Shown piece after piece: positions 10,289 to 18,115 of a stretch of 64,000 nucleotides of DNA. The stretch is taken from contig DATEOF010000093.1 in assembly GCA_035274465.1 (NCBI GenBank), positions 67,811 through 131,810 on the forward strand, in the 5' to 3' direction. The position numbers and the translations under genes were made by a program. Origin of the DNA: JADGRF01 sp035274465 (GTDB lineage Bacteria; Myxococcota_A; Polyangia; Polyangiales; JAFGIB01). The first letter of the stretch is position 1, and each line of letters begins with the position of its first letter. Under the pieces are notes generated by a model. The model was not told the origin of the DNA. It ran no database searches and saw only the letters and a list, made by a program, of their open reading frames with translations.

Positions 10289-11725
10289 CTACTGCTTACC
10301 GGCCTCCCCCTGGCGGTTGCGAGCCGTGCGAGTCATGTGTCGCTCGATGGCGATCCGCGCAGCCGATAGCTGCGGATTGTCAGCCGCGCTGCAATAGATG
10401 CCCCCCGTGCGTTCGGCCAACACCTTGAGCTGTTTGCCATCCTCGTTCGGCGTAACCTGGCTGCAGAAATCCGCGCGACCCGGTACCGGCAACTTCCTGC
10501 CATCGCCCGCGGCTCCCGGCGTGGTCTGGGTGAGCGAGCCGGTGCCGTGATAGTCGGTCACGTCGATCACGTAGAGCGTGACCTCTTCGCCGTTGAACAT
10601 GTCGAACGCCTGCTGCTCGCTGGTGCAACCGCAGAAGCCCGCCGGGCAATCCGCGCTGCAGGTCGAATCGCTCGAGTTCTCCTCGGTATCGGTGATCACC
10701 AGCACACTGCTCGGGGCCATCTCGACCGCTTTGCCGAGGGCGCAACAGGTCGACTCCCAGAGCGGCGTATTGCCACATGGCGAGGTACTGACCACGGCCA
10801 TCTGCAGGTTGGCCATATCGGTCGTCCAGTCCTGCAGCTGGTCGTAACCGTCGCGACCGCAGTCTGCCGCCGCGAATGCGCTCACTGCCATGGTTGCGTC
10901 CGCGAGGTCCGAGATGAATGCGTTGGCCGACTCTTGCGCATCGGCCATGCGACTGCCGGCGCTCATCGAGCCGGTCTGATCCATCAACACCACCGTGGGA
11001 TTCTCGGGGTAGAGACACGCGGCCGCAGCCACGTCGTCAGGCTCGAGGCTGCGCTCCGAGGCGATGCCGGTATCGCAGAAGTAGAACCCTTCCATGGTCG
11101 GGCGCGTGGCTTCGGGCAATCCGACCAGCTCGGTGTGGTGGATGCCGATGCTGTGGCCGTACTCGTGCGCCATGGTCGAGCGCAGATCGAAGTCGAGGCA
11201 GTCCGTGCTGTAGGCCCACGGATCGGCCGAGTCGAAGACCACGTCGGCGTCGATGATCTCGCCGGTGCCCGCGACCTCGGTCAGGACGGTGACCGCGAGC
11301 CCGCCGCTGGGCGCGCCCAGGTTGCCCAGGCAGCTGCCCGAGTCGAGCGCGGGGTTGAAGAACAGCGTGGTGTTGATGCCATCGGCACCGAGCCGCGCCG
11401 CGGTCTGGCTGACGTAGGCGAACTTGATGATCGCCCCGGGCGCATCCTCCCAGGCTTGATAGGCATCCCGCGCCGCAGCCACCACATCGACCTGGGTGAG
11501 CGCAGCATCCGAGGCGTCCGCGGCCGCGCTCGAGTTCACCCAGAACGGTACCGGGTTGTTGAACCAGCGCGCGACGAGCGAGGTGGTGCTGCAGGGCAGC
11601 GGCGTTCCGGCGCAGGTCGTACCGCCACCGGACTGGGCGCCGATCACACGGAAGGCGTGGGCTTCGGGCGCCGCCAGCAGCAGCGACGTGCCGAGTGCGA
11701 GCGTGAGGGTTTTCCATCGGGTCAT
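10289..11725 (-). CDS. Secreted metzincin-type zinc protease fused to a von Willebrand A domain
   Basis: Exported protein of 478 residues with two modules. The start at 11725 has an AAGGAG ribosome site 6 nt upstream and gives a signal peptide ending AHA-F. Residues 50-240 form a matrixin-like domain with the full metzincin zinc motif HEYGHSIGIHH (187-197) and a following RPTMEG that could be the Met-turn. From residue 244 a vWA domain begins (TVVLMDQTGSMS), with a MIDAS-like DxTxS. The Cys-rich segment about 340-375 suggests disulphides. By family, the first module cleaves proteins and the vWA domain binds partners through a metal. The gene is 11 nt downstream of a small secreted-protein gene, and the two probably form one operon. 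Confidence 0.85.
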   Translation of the reverse strand: MTRWKTLTLALGTSLLLAAPEAHAFRVIGAQSGGGTTCAGTPLPCSTTSLVARWFNNPVPFWVNSSAAADASDAALTQVDVVAAARDAYQAWEDAPGAIIKFAYVSQTAARLGADGINTTLFFNPALDSGSCLGNLGAPSGGLAVTVLTEVAGTGEIIDADVVFDSADPWAYSTDCLDFDLRSTMAHEYGHSIGIHHTELVGLPEATRPTMEGFYFCDTGIASERSLEPDDVAAAACLYPENPTVVLMDQTGSMSAGSRMADAQESANAFISDLADATMAVSAFAAADCGRDGYDQLQDWTTDMANLQMAVVSTSPCGNTPLWESTCCALGKAVEMAPSSVLVITDTEENSSDSTCSADCPAGFCGCTSEQQAFDMFNGEEVTLYVIDVTDYHGTGSLTQTTPGAAGDGRKLPVPGRADFCSQVTPNEDGKQLKVLAERTGGIYCSAADNPQLSAARIAIERHMTRTARNRQGEAGKQ

Positions 11726-11736
11726 GGCACGCTCCT

Positions 11737-12267
11737 TCACTTCACTGCGCGCACGGCGCGTTCGAGCTCGGCGAGCGTTTGGGGGAACTTGGTCGTTTGG
11801 CTCGTCAGGTATTCGATGCCGGAGAGATCGCGCACCACGCGCGCCGAGGCCTGGTCGCGCAGCACGCGAAACTTGCCTTCGGCGAGGCCGGTGACGCTGG
11901 GGCGTCCGCTGCCGTCTTTGCCCAGGAACAGCACGACTTCTTCCTCGGTCGAGATGCACGGGCCGCCGATCACGCGCATGCGCAAGCCGGCAGCTTCACC
12001 GCCGAGCAGTCGCACGCTCAGCGCACGCTGCTTGGCATCACCCTTCCAGACTGCGCTCACGCGCACGTCGACGTAGGTGAAGATCTGCGCGCCTTCCGCC
12101 TGACTGCGGATCGCGCCGACGCGACCCAGCACGACCTGGTTGGATAGTTTAGTCAGCTGTTCGATGCTGAGCGGCGAGACTGCGCTGGTCGCCCCCGCGA
12201 CGCCTGTCAGTCCGAGCAGGCACAACCCCAGCCCCAACGTGCACGACCACGAGCGTATGCGATGCAT
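11737..12267 (-). CDS. Small exported protein, operon partner of the metzincin-vWA protein
   Basis: Protein of 176 residues with a clear signal peptide (hydrophobic LGLGLCLLGLTG, cleavage near AGA-TS). ATG 12267 is preceded by AGGGAGGG at good spacing; the GTG two codons earlier is less likely. The mature part is a beta-rich domain (VVLGRVGAIRS, FTYVDVRVSAVWKGD, EEEVVLFL) ending in a short charged helix. I recall similar proteins beside matrixin-like proteases in myxobacteria, but assign no family. It could be a propeptide-like inhibitor or a chaperone of the protease encoded 11 nt downstream; that is inference from neighbourhood only. Confidence 0.75.
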   Translation of the reverse strand: MHRIRSWSCTLGLGLCLLGLTGVAGATSAVSPLSIEQLTKLSNQVVLGRVGAIRSQAEGAQIFTYVDVRVSAVWKGDAKQRALSVRLLGGEAAGLRMRVIGGPCISTEEEVVLFLGKDGSGRPSVTGLAEGKFRVLRDQASARVVRDLSGIEYLTSQTTKFPQTLAELERAVRAVK

Positions 12268-12347
12268 GAACACCCTCCCTGTGGCGCCGCATTGCTTGCG
12301 ACGCTGGCTCGGAAGGGTGTTCGCGCATCATTCGGCGGATCTGACAG

Positions 12348-13019
12348 TCAACGCGAGCGGCAGGTGTACAACGCCTGATCTTCGAGCTCACAACCGAGCA
12401 CGTTGACGGTCAGCAACTCGGTGTCGCATTCATACTTCGCTGCCGGCGACTCGACCTTGCAGCGCACGGCGGCGAGCGCTTGCGCTTCGCAGCCGGGCTT
12501 GACCATCAACTGGCAGATGGGGATGCAATCTGCCAGCACGGGTTCTTCGGGGCACGCGAGCGCGGTGGCGCGCTTGCAATAGGTCTCGCAGTAGCAGTCG
12601 TGGGTCGTGCAGGTGGGTGCCGGCTCCGGGTCGGGCTCGGGCTCGGCCGTGCCTGCATCGTCTTCTGGGGTCGGACTGTTGCCGCTGTCAGCGGCAGCGT
12701 CCTGAGGCTGCGTGCTCGCTGGGCTCGGGCCCGCGTCCTGCACCTCCGTGGCGGCAGCGCTGTCGGGTGGCTCGGCGGCATCGGGTGGCGCGGTCTCCGG
12801 CGGGATCTCCATCCCGCTGTCGACCGCAGGCGCCACGGATCCAGCCTGTGGCATCGCGCGCGCGCTTCGATCGCGCGGCACGAGATCCACTCCGCCGTTG
12901 TCCTGCTTGTCCTTCGAGCTCACGCCCTCCGGAGCGTTGTGCTCGAAGGCCTTGCCGTCGAGCTTGCAGGCGCCCGCCAGCGCCGCACAACCCACCAAGG
13001 CGAGATACACGGTCCGCAT
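12348..13019 (-). CDS. Asp/Pro-rich lipoprotein with Cys-rich C-terminus
   Basis: Lipoprotein of 223 residues. The signal ends with the lipobox LAGAC. About 100 residues of disordered Pro/Ala/Asp/Glu linker follow, and then a compact C-terminal domain with about ten cysteines (CTTHDCYCETYCKR and onward) that is probably disulphide-bonded. The ATG at 13019 overlaps the TGA of the upstream subtilase gene as ATGA and has GGAGG before it. Translation is therefore probably coupled, and the two products may act together at the cell surface. No enzymatic motif is visible. The linker is typical of myxobacterial surface lipoproteins. Confidence 0.8.
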   Translation of the reverse strand: MRTVYLALVGCAALAGACKLDGKAFEHNAPEGVSSKDKQDNGGVDLVPRDRSARAMPQAGSVAPAVDSGMEIPPETAPPDAAEPPDSAAATEVQDAGPSPASTQPQDAAADSGNSPTPEDDAGTAEPEPDPEPAPTCTTHDCYCETYCKRATALACPEEPVLADCIPICQLMVKPGCEAQALAAVRCKVESPAAKYECDTELLTVNVLGCELEDQALYTCRSR

Positions 13020-14980
13020 CACGGTCCTCCCAGGACAGCGCCCACCGTGAACGGTGGGACCGATTGCACGAGCACGTCGCCGCTCTCCTTCGCCATCGAC
13101 GACGAGGCGCGGTACACCAGCCGAGCGCTGGTACCCCCTGCAGCTCCCAGCGGCAGGAGCCAGGTGGTGGGCACGAACGGCGCGACCAGCGGGGTCATCA
13201 GCGCGTAGCGCGCTTCGGGTTGCCCCGGCTTGTTCACGAACAACACCGGACTGCCCACGCCGTACAGGAACTCCCCCTGAAATAACAAGTCGTCCGGCAC
13301 GAACACGCAGGTGCCGCAACCGGGCGGCTTGGGTTGCGGGACGACCCAGACGGCATCCAGCGCATCCTGCTCGTCGCCGATCTCGCACGCCTCGGGGCAC
13401 GAGGTTCCGCACGCGTCGCAATCGACTGCGACCGCGGGCTCGATGGACGCCACCGGGCTCATGGTCGCGAAGCTCGCGCTGCTCTCCTTCTGGGCTTCGG
13501 GCGTGCTGCAGTCACCGGCGTACTTGCCCAGCGTACCGCAGAGCGAGATCCGGGCGATCTCGGGGCAGCTGCCGCCGTTGAAGTCATCGTTGCAGATGAA
13601 GTCGCGCGCCCCCGGATCACCTGGAAGTGGTCGCGAGCGCAAGCTGATGGCAGCCTTGCGAATGGCAGCCAGCAGCTGCGAATGCTTCAGCTGCGGTTCG
13701 TAGCTCCACAGCGCGGCTGCGATGCCCGAGAAGGCGGCCGCGCTCATCGACGTGCCGCTGAGCGGCAACGTCCAGCCATTCGTCTGGGTGACATCCGGCA
13801 CAACCACCGACTGCGCGGGGGCCACGAAGTCGGCCTCGTGGTCGGTGATCGCGAGCTGGTTGTCGTAGTGGTCGACAGCGCCCACGCCGATCAAGAGCGG
13901 ACGCGGTTCGTCGAAGTTGGCCGCGACGCCGAGCGCGCTACAGGCGGACGGATCGATGCGCGTGCCACCCCAGAGCCCGGGAAACATGTGGCGCGGAGCG
14001 CCGGGCGCAACTGGCTGGCTTGGACAACTGCTCTGCAAATCGCCATTGCCGGCTGCAGCCACCACCAGCCCACCTCGGCACACCGCGCGGCCGAGCGCGA
14101 TCAAAACAGCCTGCGAAGCCATGTCGCGCTTGGCGCCGAGCAGCTTCTCGAACTGCGGCTCCGTCCTGGGATCGCTCTCCCAGCAACCGCTCCAGCCGAG
14201 GCTGAGATTGATCACCAGTCGCCGCGACTGGTTCGCCCACGTGCTCGACGCCTGCTCGATGGCGGCGGCCAAGATCGCTCGCGTGCCGACTCCGCCTGCG
14301 CCCGCTGAGGAGAGGGCGAGCTTGCGGTCCGTACGCGATGAAAATGGCAACGCCGGCAGGTTGCTGACCTGCGTCGCGCATTTCTCCAGCTCGCCACACG
14401 CCAGCTCCTGCACCAAGCGGCCGACAGCGCGCCCGTGACCGACCGGATCCACGTAGCCACCAGCCGCATCGCCCTTGGCCGTAGCCATGTCCGCGGCCGT
14501 ATCCAGGACCGCCACGCGCACGACCTGCGACAGCGAGTGGGGCGCGCGCTTGTCGGGCATGCCGAGCCGCGCTCGAGTCAGCGAGTACAAGGGTCCGTAC
14601 CAGTTCAGATCGCGCTCGGGATCGACGCCACCGAAGTTGGGCGTGACGATCGGCGGATCCGCTTCCAACCTACCACCGCTGATGCGCCGCAGCGTAGTCA
14701 GATCGGGCGGAGCATCCGGACCATTCCAGCTGAAGCTACACAACCACTCGGTCGCGGCACCTGGCCTGGCCGTAGACAAGACCGGACGGGCCAACCAAAC
14801 ACCGCCTTGGCCGGCCACGTTGGTGCAGCGCTCGCGAGTACGCGCGATCCAGAACTGACTCGGGGTTTCCCCTGCTTTCCACGGAAACGTCACTTCGTTG
14901 CTCGGCGTGTTTTGCGCCGAAGCCGGCGCGCACAGCACAAACCCGCACCACGCCATCCCGATGACCTTGATCAAGCGCAT
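13019..14980 (-). CDS. Secreted subtilisin-like serine protease (S8 family)
   Basis: Exported subtilase of 653 residues with signal peptide ending APASA-Q. The catalytic triad is visible: Asp160 in VAVLDTA, His182 in GHGRAVG, and Ser411 in SGTSMSAAA. The oxyanion Asn is in AAAGNGD (about 312). The sequence around the His departs from the usual HGTxVAG, having GHGRAVGRL, but the spacing fits. A C-terminal region of about 180 residues contains the Cys-rich segment CDACGTSCPEACE and a small beta-rich domain. By family it is a broad protease, plausible for a predatory or saprophytic lifestyle. It is the first gene of a two-gene unit with the Cys-rich lipoprotein. Confidence 0.88.
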   Translation of the reverse strand: MRLIKVIGMAWCGFVLCAPASAQNTPSNEVTFPWKAGETPSQFWIARTRERCTNVAGQGGVWLARPVLSTARPGAATEWLCSFSWNGPDAPPDLTTLRRISGGRLEADPPIVTPNFGGVDPERDLNWYGPLYSLTRARLGMPDKRAPHSLSQVVRVAVLDTAADMATAKGDAAGGYVDPVGHGRAVGRLVQELACGELEKCATQVSNLPALPFSSRTDRKLALSSAGAGGVGTRAILAAAIEQASSTWANQSRRLVINLSLGWSGCWESDPRTEPQFEKLLGAKRDMASQAVLIALGRAVCRGGLVVAAAGNGDLQSSCPSQPVAPGAPRHMFPGLWGGTRIDPSACSALGVAANFDEPRPLLIGVGAVDHYDNQLAITDHEADFVAPAQSVVVPDVTQTNGWTLPLSGTSMSAAAFSGIAAALWSYEPQLKHSQLLAAIRKAAISLRSRPLPGDPGARDFICNDDFNGGSCPEIARISLCGTLGKYAGDCSTPEAQKESSASFATMSPVASIEPAVAVDCDACGTSCPEACEIGDEQDALDAVWVVPQPKPPGCGTCVFVPDDLLFQGEFLYGVGSPVLFVNKPGQPEARYALMTPLVAPFVPTTWLLPLGAAGGTSARLVYRASSSMAKESGDVLVQSVPPFTVGAVLGGP

Positions 14981-15376
14981 CAGCGACTCCCCTGGTTGCG
15001 GAGCACAAGCGGCGCAGCACGGCGACGTATTCGGCCCTCCCCGCCGAAGACGTAACCAGCTTCACCGCTCACCCGCGGTTTTGAACAGCCGTTGTGACAT
15101 GCCTTGCAAAACCGATCAAAGCACGTGTGCGCGAATGCAACAGCAATGCGATCTACGCCACACTGACAGTCGAATCGTCGTAGCCGAGTTGTCCACATCA
15201 GCATCGCGCAACCATGTAAGGAGTTACGCCGGTTGCCGCGTAGACCTGACAGAACGTCTGGGTCGCGCTGGAGCAACATGCACGCCATTGCCTTACATCG
15301 TCCATTTGATCCACCCAGGCCCGTTCTGGGTGTAGGCTTGCGCCAGCGGCCGCTGACGGCGTCAGCTCGCATCCAT
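14981..15376. other. Divergent intergenic region (subtilase / sigma factor)
   Basis: 396 nt of lower-GC sequence between the minus-strand subtilase and the plus-strand sigma-factor gene. It should hold both promoters. The only structure I can point to is a perfect 7-bp inverted repeat, CACCCAG at 15312-15318 and CTGGGTG at 15326-15332, 44 nt before the chosen sigma start. No RNA gene was recognised. Confidence 0.5.
15312..15332 (+). promoter_or_regulatory. Inverted repeat in the sigma-factor leader
   Basis: CACCCAG-N7-CTGGGTG lies 44 nt upstream of ATG 15377. It could be an operator or a leader hairpin. If translation starts at an earlier in-frame codon (15278), it would instead be coding. 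No matching copy was noticed elsewhere. Confidence 0.3.
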
Positions 15377-16066
15377 ATGGACCCCGCACGCATTCGCGAC
15401 GCACTGGCTGGAGCCCCCGACGCGGTCGACGAGCTGATGCGCGCGGCCACGCCGGTGATCCAGGCGCGCGTGGCGCGAGCGCTGCTCAGGCGACCCGAGT
15501 CTCGCGGGCGCGATCTGCGCCAGGAGATCGCGGACTTCACCCAGGACGTCTTCGTCGCGTTGTTCAGTGCGGACGGCAAGGCGCTGCGCGCCTGGGACCC
15601 GCAGCGCGGCCTGTCGTTCGCCAACTTCGTGGGCCTGCTCGCGCAGCGTCGCGTGTCCTCGATGCTGCGCACGCGGCAAGGCTCGCCGTGGAGCGAAGAG
15701 CTACACGCGGACGCCGCGCACGAGGAATCGACCGGTCAGCCGGCACCGGACGCCGACGCGGGCTCGCGCGAGCTGCTACGCCGCGTGCTCGAGGAGCTGG
15801 AGGCCAGCCTGTCTGCGCGGGGCATGGAGCTCTTCCAACGCCTGTACGTGGCACAGGAATCGGTCGAGGACGTGTGCGAGCAGACGGGTCTCAGCGCGAA
15901 CGCGGTGCACCAGTGGCGCAGGCGCCTGGGCATCGCCGCGCGCGAGGTGCTGGAGCGACTGCAGCGGGAACAGCGACAGAGTGAGCCGGAACGACAGCCC
16001 ATTCGCTCGGGGCGAGTGGCGGTAGGTGTTGGCGCTGAGCCCGATCGGGCGCGGAGGGTGCGATGA
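15377..16066 (+). CDS. ECF-type sigma factor
   Basis: Sigma-70-family transcription factor of 229 residues. Region 2 is visible as DLRQEIADFTQDVFVALF...FANFVGLLAQRRV, and region 4 as a helix-turn-helix around MELFQRLYVAQESVEDVCEQTGLS. The usual sigma-1.1 and sigma-3 regions are absent, as expected for ECF sigmas. ATG 15377 is chosen because homology begins there; ATG 15278 is a possible longer start. The stop overlaps the next gene start as ATGA (16063-16066). The next product is a single-pass membrane protein, so a sigma/anti-sigma pair is inferred. It directs RNA polymerase to a regulon that cannot be named from sequence. Confidence 0.8.
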   Translation: MDPARIRDALAGAPDAVDELMRAATPVIQARVARALLRRPESRGRDLRQEIADFTQDVFVALFSADGKALRAWDPQRGLSFANFVGLLAQRRVSSMLRTRQGSPWSEELHADAAHEESTGQPAPDADAGSRELLRRVLEELEASLSARGMELFQRLYVAQESVEDVCEQTGLSANAVHQWRRRLGIAAREVLERLQREQRQSEPERQPIRSGRVAVGVGAEPDRARRVR

Positions 16067-16722
16067 GCTCCGACGACGCATTAATGAACGCCCTGGGCAA
16101 CCTGGCGCGAGAACAGGGCCAGGAGGCCGAGCGGCTGGAGAAGCGCATCCTCCAGGGCGGAGCGCCCGGCGAGCCCGGTACCCAGCCGCTCACGGCTGCA
16201 GAGCTCGGCCAGCTGCGCGGGCGCTTGCTGGCCACCGCGCGCGAACAGACGCCGGCACCCGTGGTGCAGCTGCGCGCTCGCAAGCTGCTTCGCGCCATGG
16301 CACTGGCCATGCCGCTGTGTGCTGCAGCCGCGGCGCTGCTCTGGTTGCGGCAGCCGGCGAGTGAACTGTCCGCGCTGCCCGAATACTCGCTCGAGATCGC
16401 CAATGCACCCGCGCAGGTGCGCTCGGGTGACGGGCCGCTCCACGTGGCCGGTGCGCCCGTCGCGGTGCGCGACAGCCTGCGCCTGGTCCTGCGCCCGGCG
16501 ACGACCGTGACAGGGGCAGTCACGGCCAGCGCGTCGTTACAGCAAGGCGCTCAGACGACGCCGTGGCCGGTCACGCTGAAGCAGAGCTCGCAGGGCGCAG
16601 TTCAGGTGGAGCTGCAGCGCAGCACCACGGCGGTGCGCGGGTCGGCGTTGTTGACTGTCAGCTTGTCCCGCGGCGACCAAGCGGCGCAGAGCTGGGAGCT
16701 TTCAGTCGAGCTCTTAGACTAG
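16063..16722 (+). CDS. Single-pass membrane protein, putative anti-sigma factor
   Basis: 219-residue protein with a cytoplasmic N-terminal helical part (1-75), one membrane segment (AMALAMPLCAAAAALLWL, about 77-95) and an extracytoplasmic beta-rich domain. That topology and the ATGA overlap with the sigma gene fit an anti-sigma factor. However, no zinc-type HxxxCxxC motif is present in the cytoplasmic part, so assignment rests on context. The final TAG lies inside a CTAG shared with the stop of the convergent broken gene on the minus strand. Confidence 0.65.
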   Translation: MSSDDALMNALGNLAREQGQEAERLEKRILQGGAPGEPGTQPLTAAELGQLRGRLLATAREQTPAPVVQLRARKLLRAMALAMPLCAAAAALLWLRQPASELSALPEYSLEIANAPAQVRSGDGPLHVAGAPVAVRDSLRLVLRPATTVTGAVTASASLQQGAQTTPWPVTLKQSSQGAVQVELQRSTTAVRGSALLTVSLSRGDQAAQSWELSVELLD

Positions 16723-17403
16723 CGAAACACGTAGAGCGCGCCGCTGTTAGTCACACCGTTGTTCGCTTGGTCGCCACCATTGCTCGACTCCCATGGCGCA
16801 CTGACGAAGAAGTCTGTTTCGGTGGCCGCGACCGTCCAGCCGAAGGCATCCTCAGCCTCGGTGTTGCTCGACTTGATGAACGTGGGCGAACGCCAGCCAG
16901 CTGGATCTCGGCTGAACACGTACGCGGCGCCTGACTGGTTGGCGCCGGTGCCCCACCAGCGTACCGAAGCTGCTGCGTGGGACGGGCTTCGACGCGCGCA
17001 GTACCTGCTGCTGGGTCCAAGCACCGCCCGTGAGGGCGAGAGCATCGCGCCGGAGACGTCCAGTGCCGCCAATAGCGGCAGACATCCCGTACGCCCGTCG
17101 CCCGCGTAACCGCTCGGACATGCGCCACACTCCACGGCGTTGCCGACCACGTTGCAGCTCGCCATTTGATCGCACCCGCCATGGTCCGCTTCACACGCAG
17201 TCGCGGGGCGACAATCCACCACGTCTTTGACGAAGCCGAGGCTGCGCGCACAACCGACCTGGCCGTCTCTCACTGCACAGGCCGAGTGTTCGCCGCACGG
17301 CCGCACCGGAGGCGCGACGGGATCGCTGCAGTCACAGCCTGGCAGCCACTCGGACGAAAGACGCGGGCACGGAGCCGCAAGCGCAACCGCAGCTCGAACC
17401 CAG
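16719..17403 (-). pseudogene. Broken EGF/FG-GAP-repeat secreted protein (remnant)
   Basis: Remnant of an exported FG-GAP repeat protein. Reading from 17403 down, one frame gives a Cys-rich EGF-like stretch (GCDCSDP, CEADHGGCDQMASC, GYAGDGRTGC), then LDVSGAMLSPS, and later a good FG-GAP repeat (GAAYVF...DAFGWTVA...GALYVFR). Between these, the matching repeat sequence GGAWTQQQVLRAS...SSFGTLVG is in another frame (16951-17034). At least two frame changes are therefore needed to read the protein. There is no start codon or signal peptide before the EGF part; the frame closes at 17406. By family, FG-GAP proteins are adhesin-like beta-propellers. A nominal uninterrupted frame with GTG start at 17306 exists but does not give a sensible protein. 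Confidence 0.7.
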
Positions 17404-18115
17404 CTTCAGCGTGACCGATCCACTCGACGTGTCTCTCGAGATCGCGACGGCCGACTGGGACGCGTTGCGGCGCGAAGGCCGAACCAGATCACGCGGCTCA
17501 CGCGGCACCCGCGAGCGCCGTGGCGACGGCTGAGCAGTTCATCCAGCAGCAGCGTGGTGTACTGGAACGTGAACTGTCTCAGGGCGAGTCCCTCGAACCG
17601 CGCGTGGTTCCGATCCCGGGCGAATGCGAGCCACCGACGGAGGCACATTCGAACATCGAGCTCACGTGGAATGCCACCCCGCGCGAAGGCGAACTCACGG
17701 CGCTCCTGCTGGCTTCCTTGCAACTCATACCGGGCAGCGTCGATCTCGACCTGCGTGTGCGCGATCAACCGATCTCGTTCGTGCCGGGCGCGGTGCTCGG
17801 CGCGGCGGGCGTCAACGTGGATGGCTTGGTGTTGCTCGCCACGACTGGCGTCGATGCCATGACGCTTCAACCCGTGACGATCGCGCTCTTCATGCCACTC
17901 GCCAACTACCGACCAGGCACGGTCGAGTTTCACGGCTACGAAACGTACGGCTTGGTGAGTACCGCGTCACCGCGTCGACAACCGGCACCGAAGTTCTCGG
18001 GTTCATGGGCGAGGGTACGATCCGCCTCGATGCGGCCGGACCCAACACGGGCGATGCGATTGCAGGTGAATGGCACGCGAGGGTCGCAGCCAACGTTCGC
18101 AAGGCGTTGGATTGA
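17345..18115 (+). pseudogene. Broken gene of unknown function, N-terminus lost and frameshifted
   Basis: Plus-strand coding remnant. It first reads in one frame as a lipoprotein-like linker (DAGTEPQAQPQLEP) followed by DPLDVSLEIATADWDALRREGR, a phrase reminiscent of CotH-type N-termini. It continues in a second frame from about 17520 to 17950 (IELTWNATPREGEL...TIALFMPLANYRPG...YETYGL). It then returns to the first frame as GEYRVTASTTGTEVLGFMGEG to the stop at 18115. Adding one G after 17953 joins the last two parts smoothly. No start codon or signal peptide precedes the linker. Product unknown; probably once an exported protein. A sequencing error could account for the 17.95-kb frameshift but not for the missing start. 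Confidence 0.6.

Noticed and set aside
10547..12076. 509-residue plus-strand open frame across the metzincin gene
   Set aside because: Antisense shadow; the minus strand carries the zinc motif, signal peptide and ribosome site.
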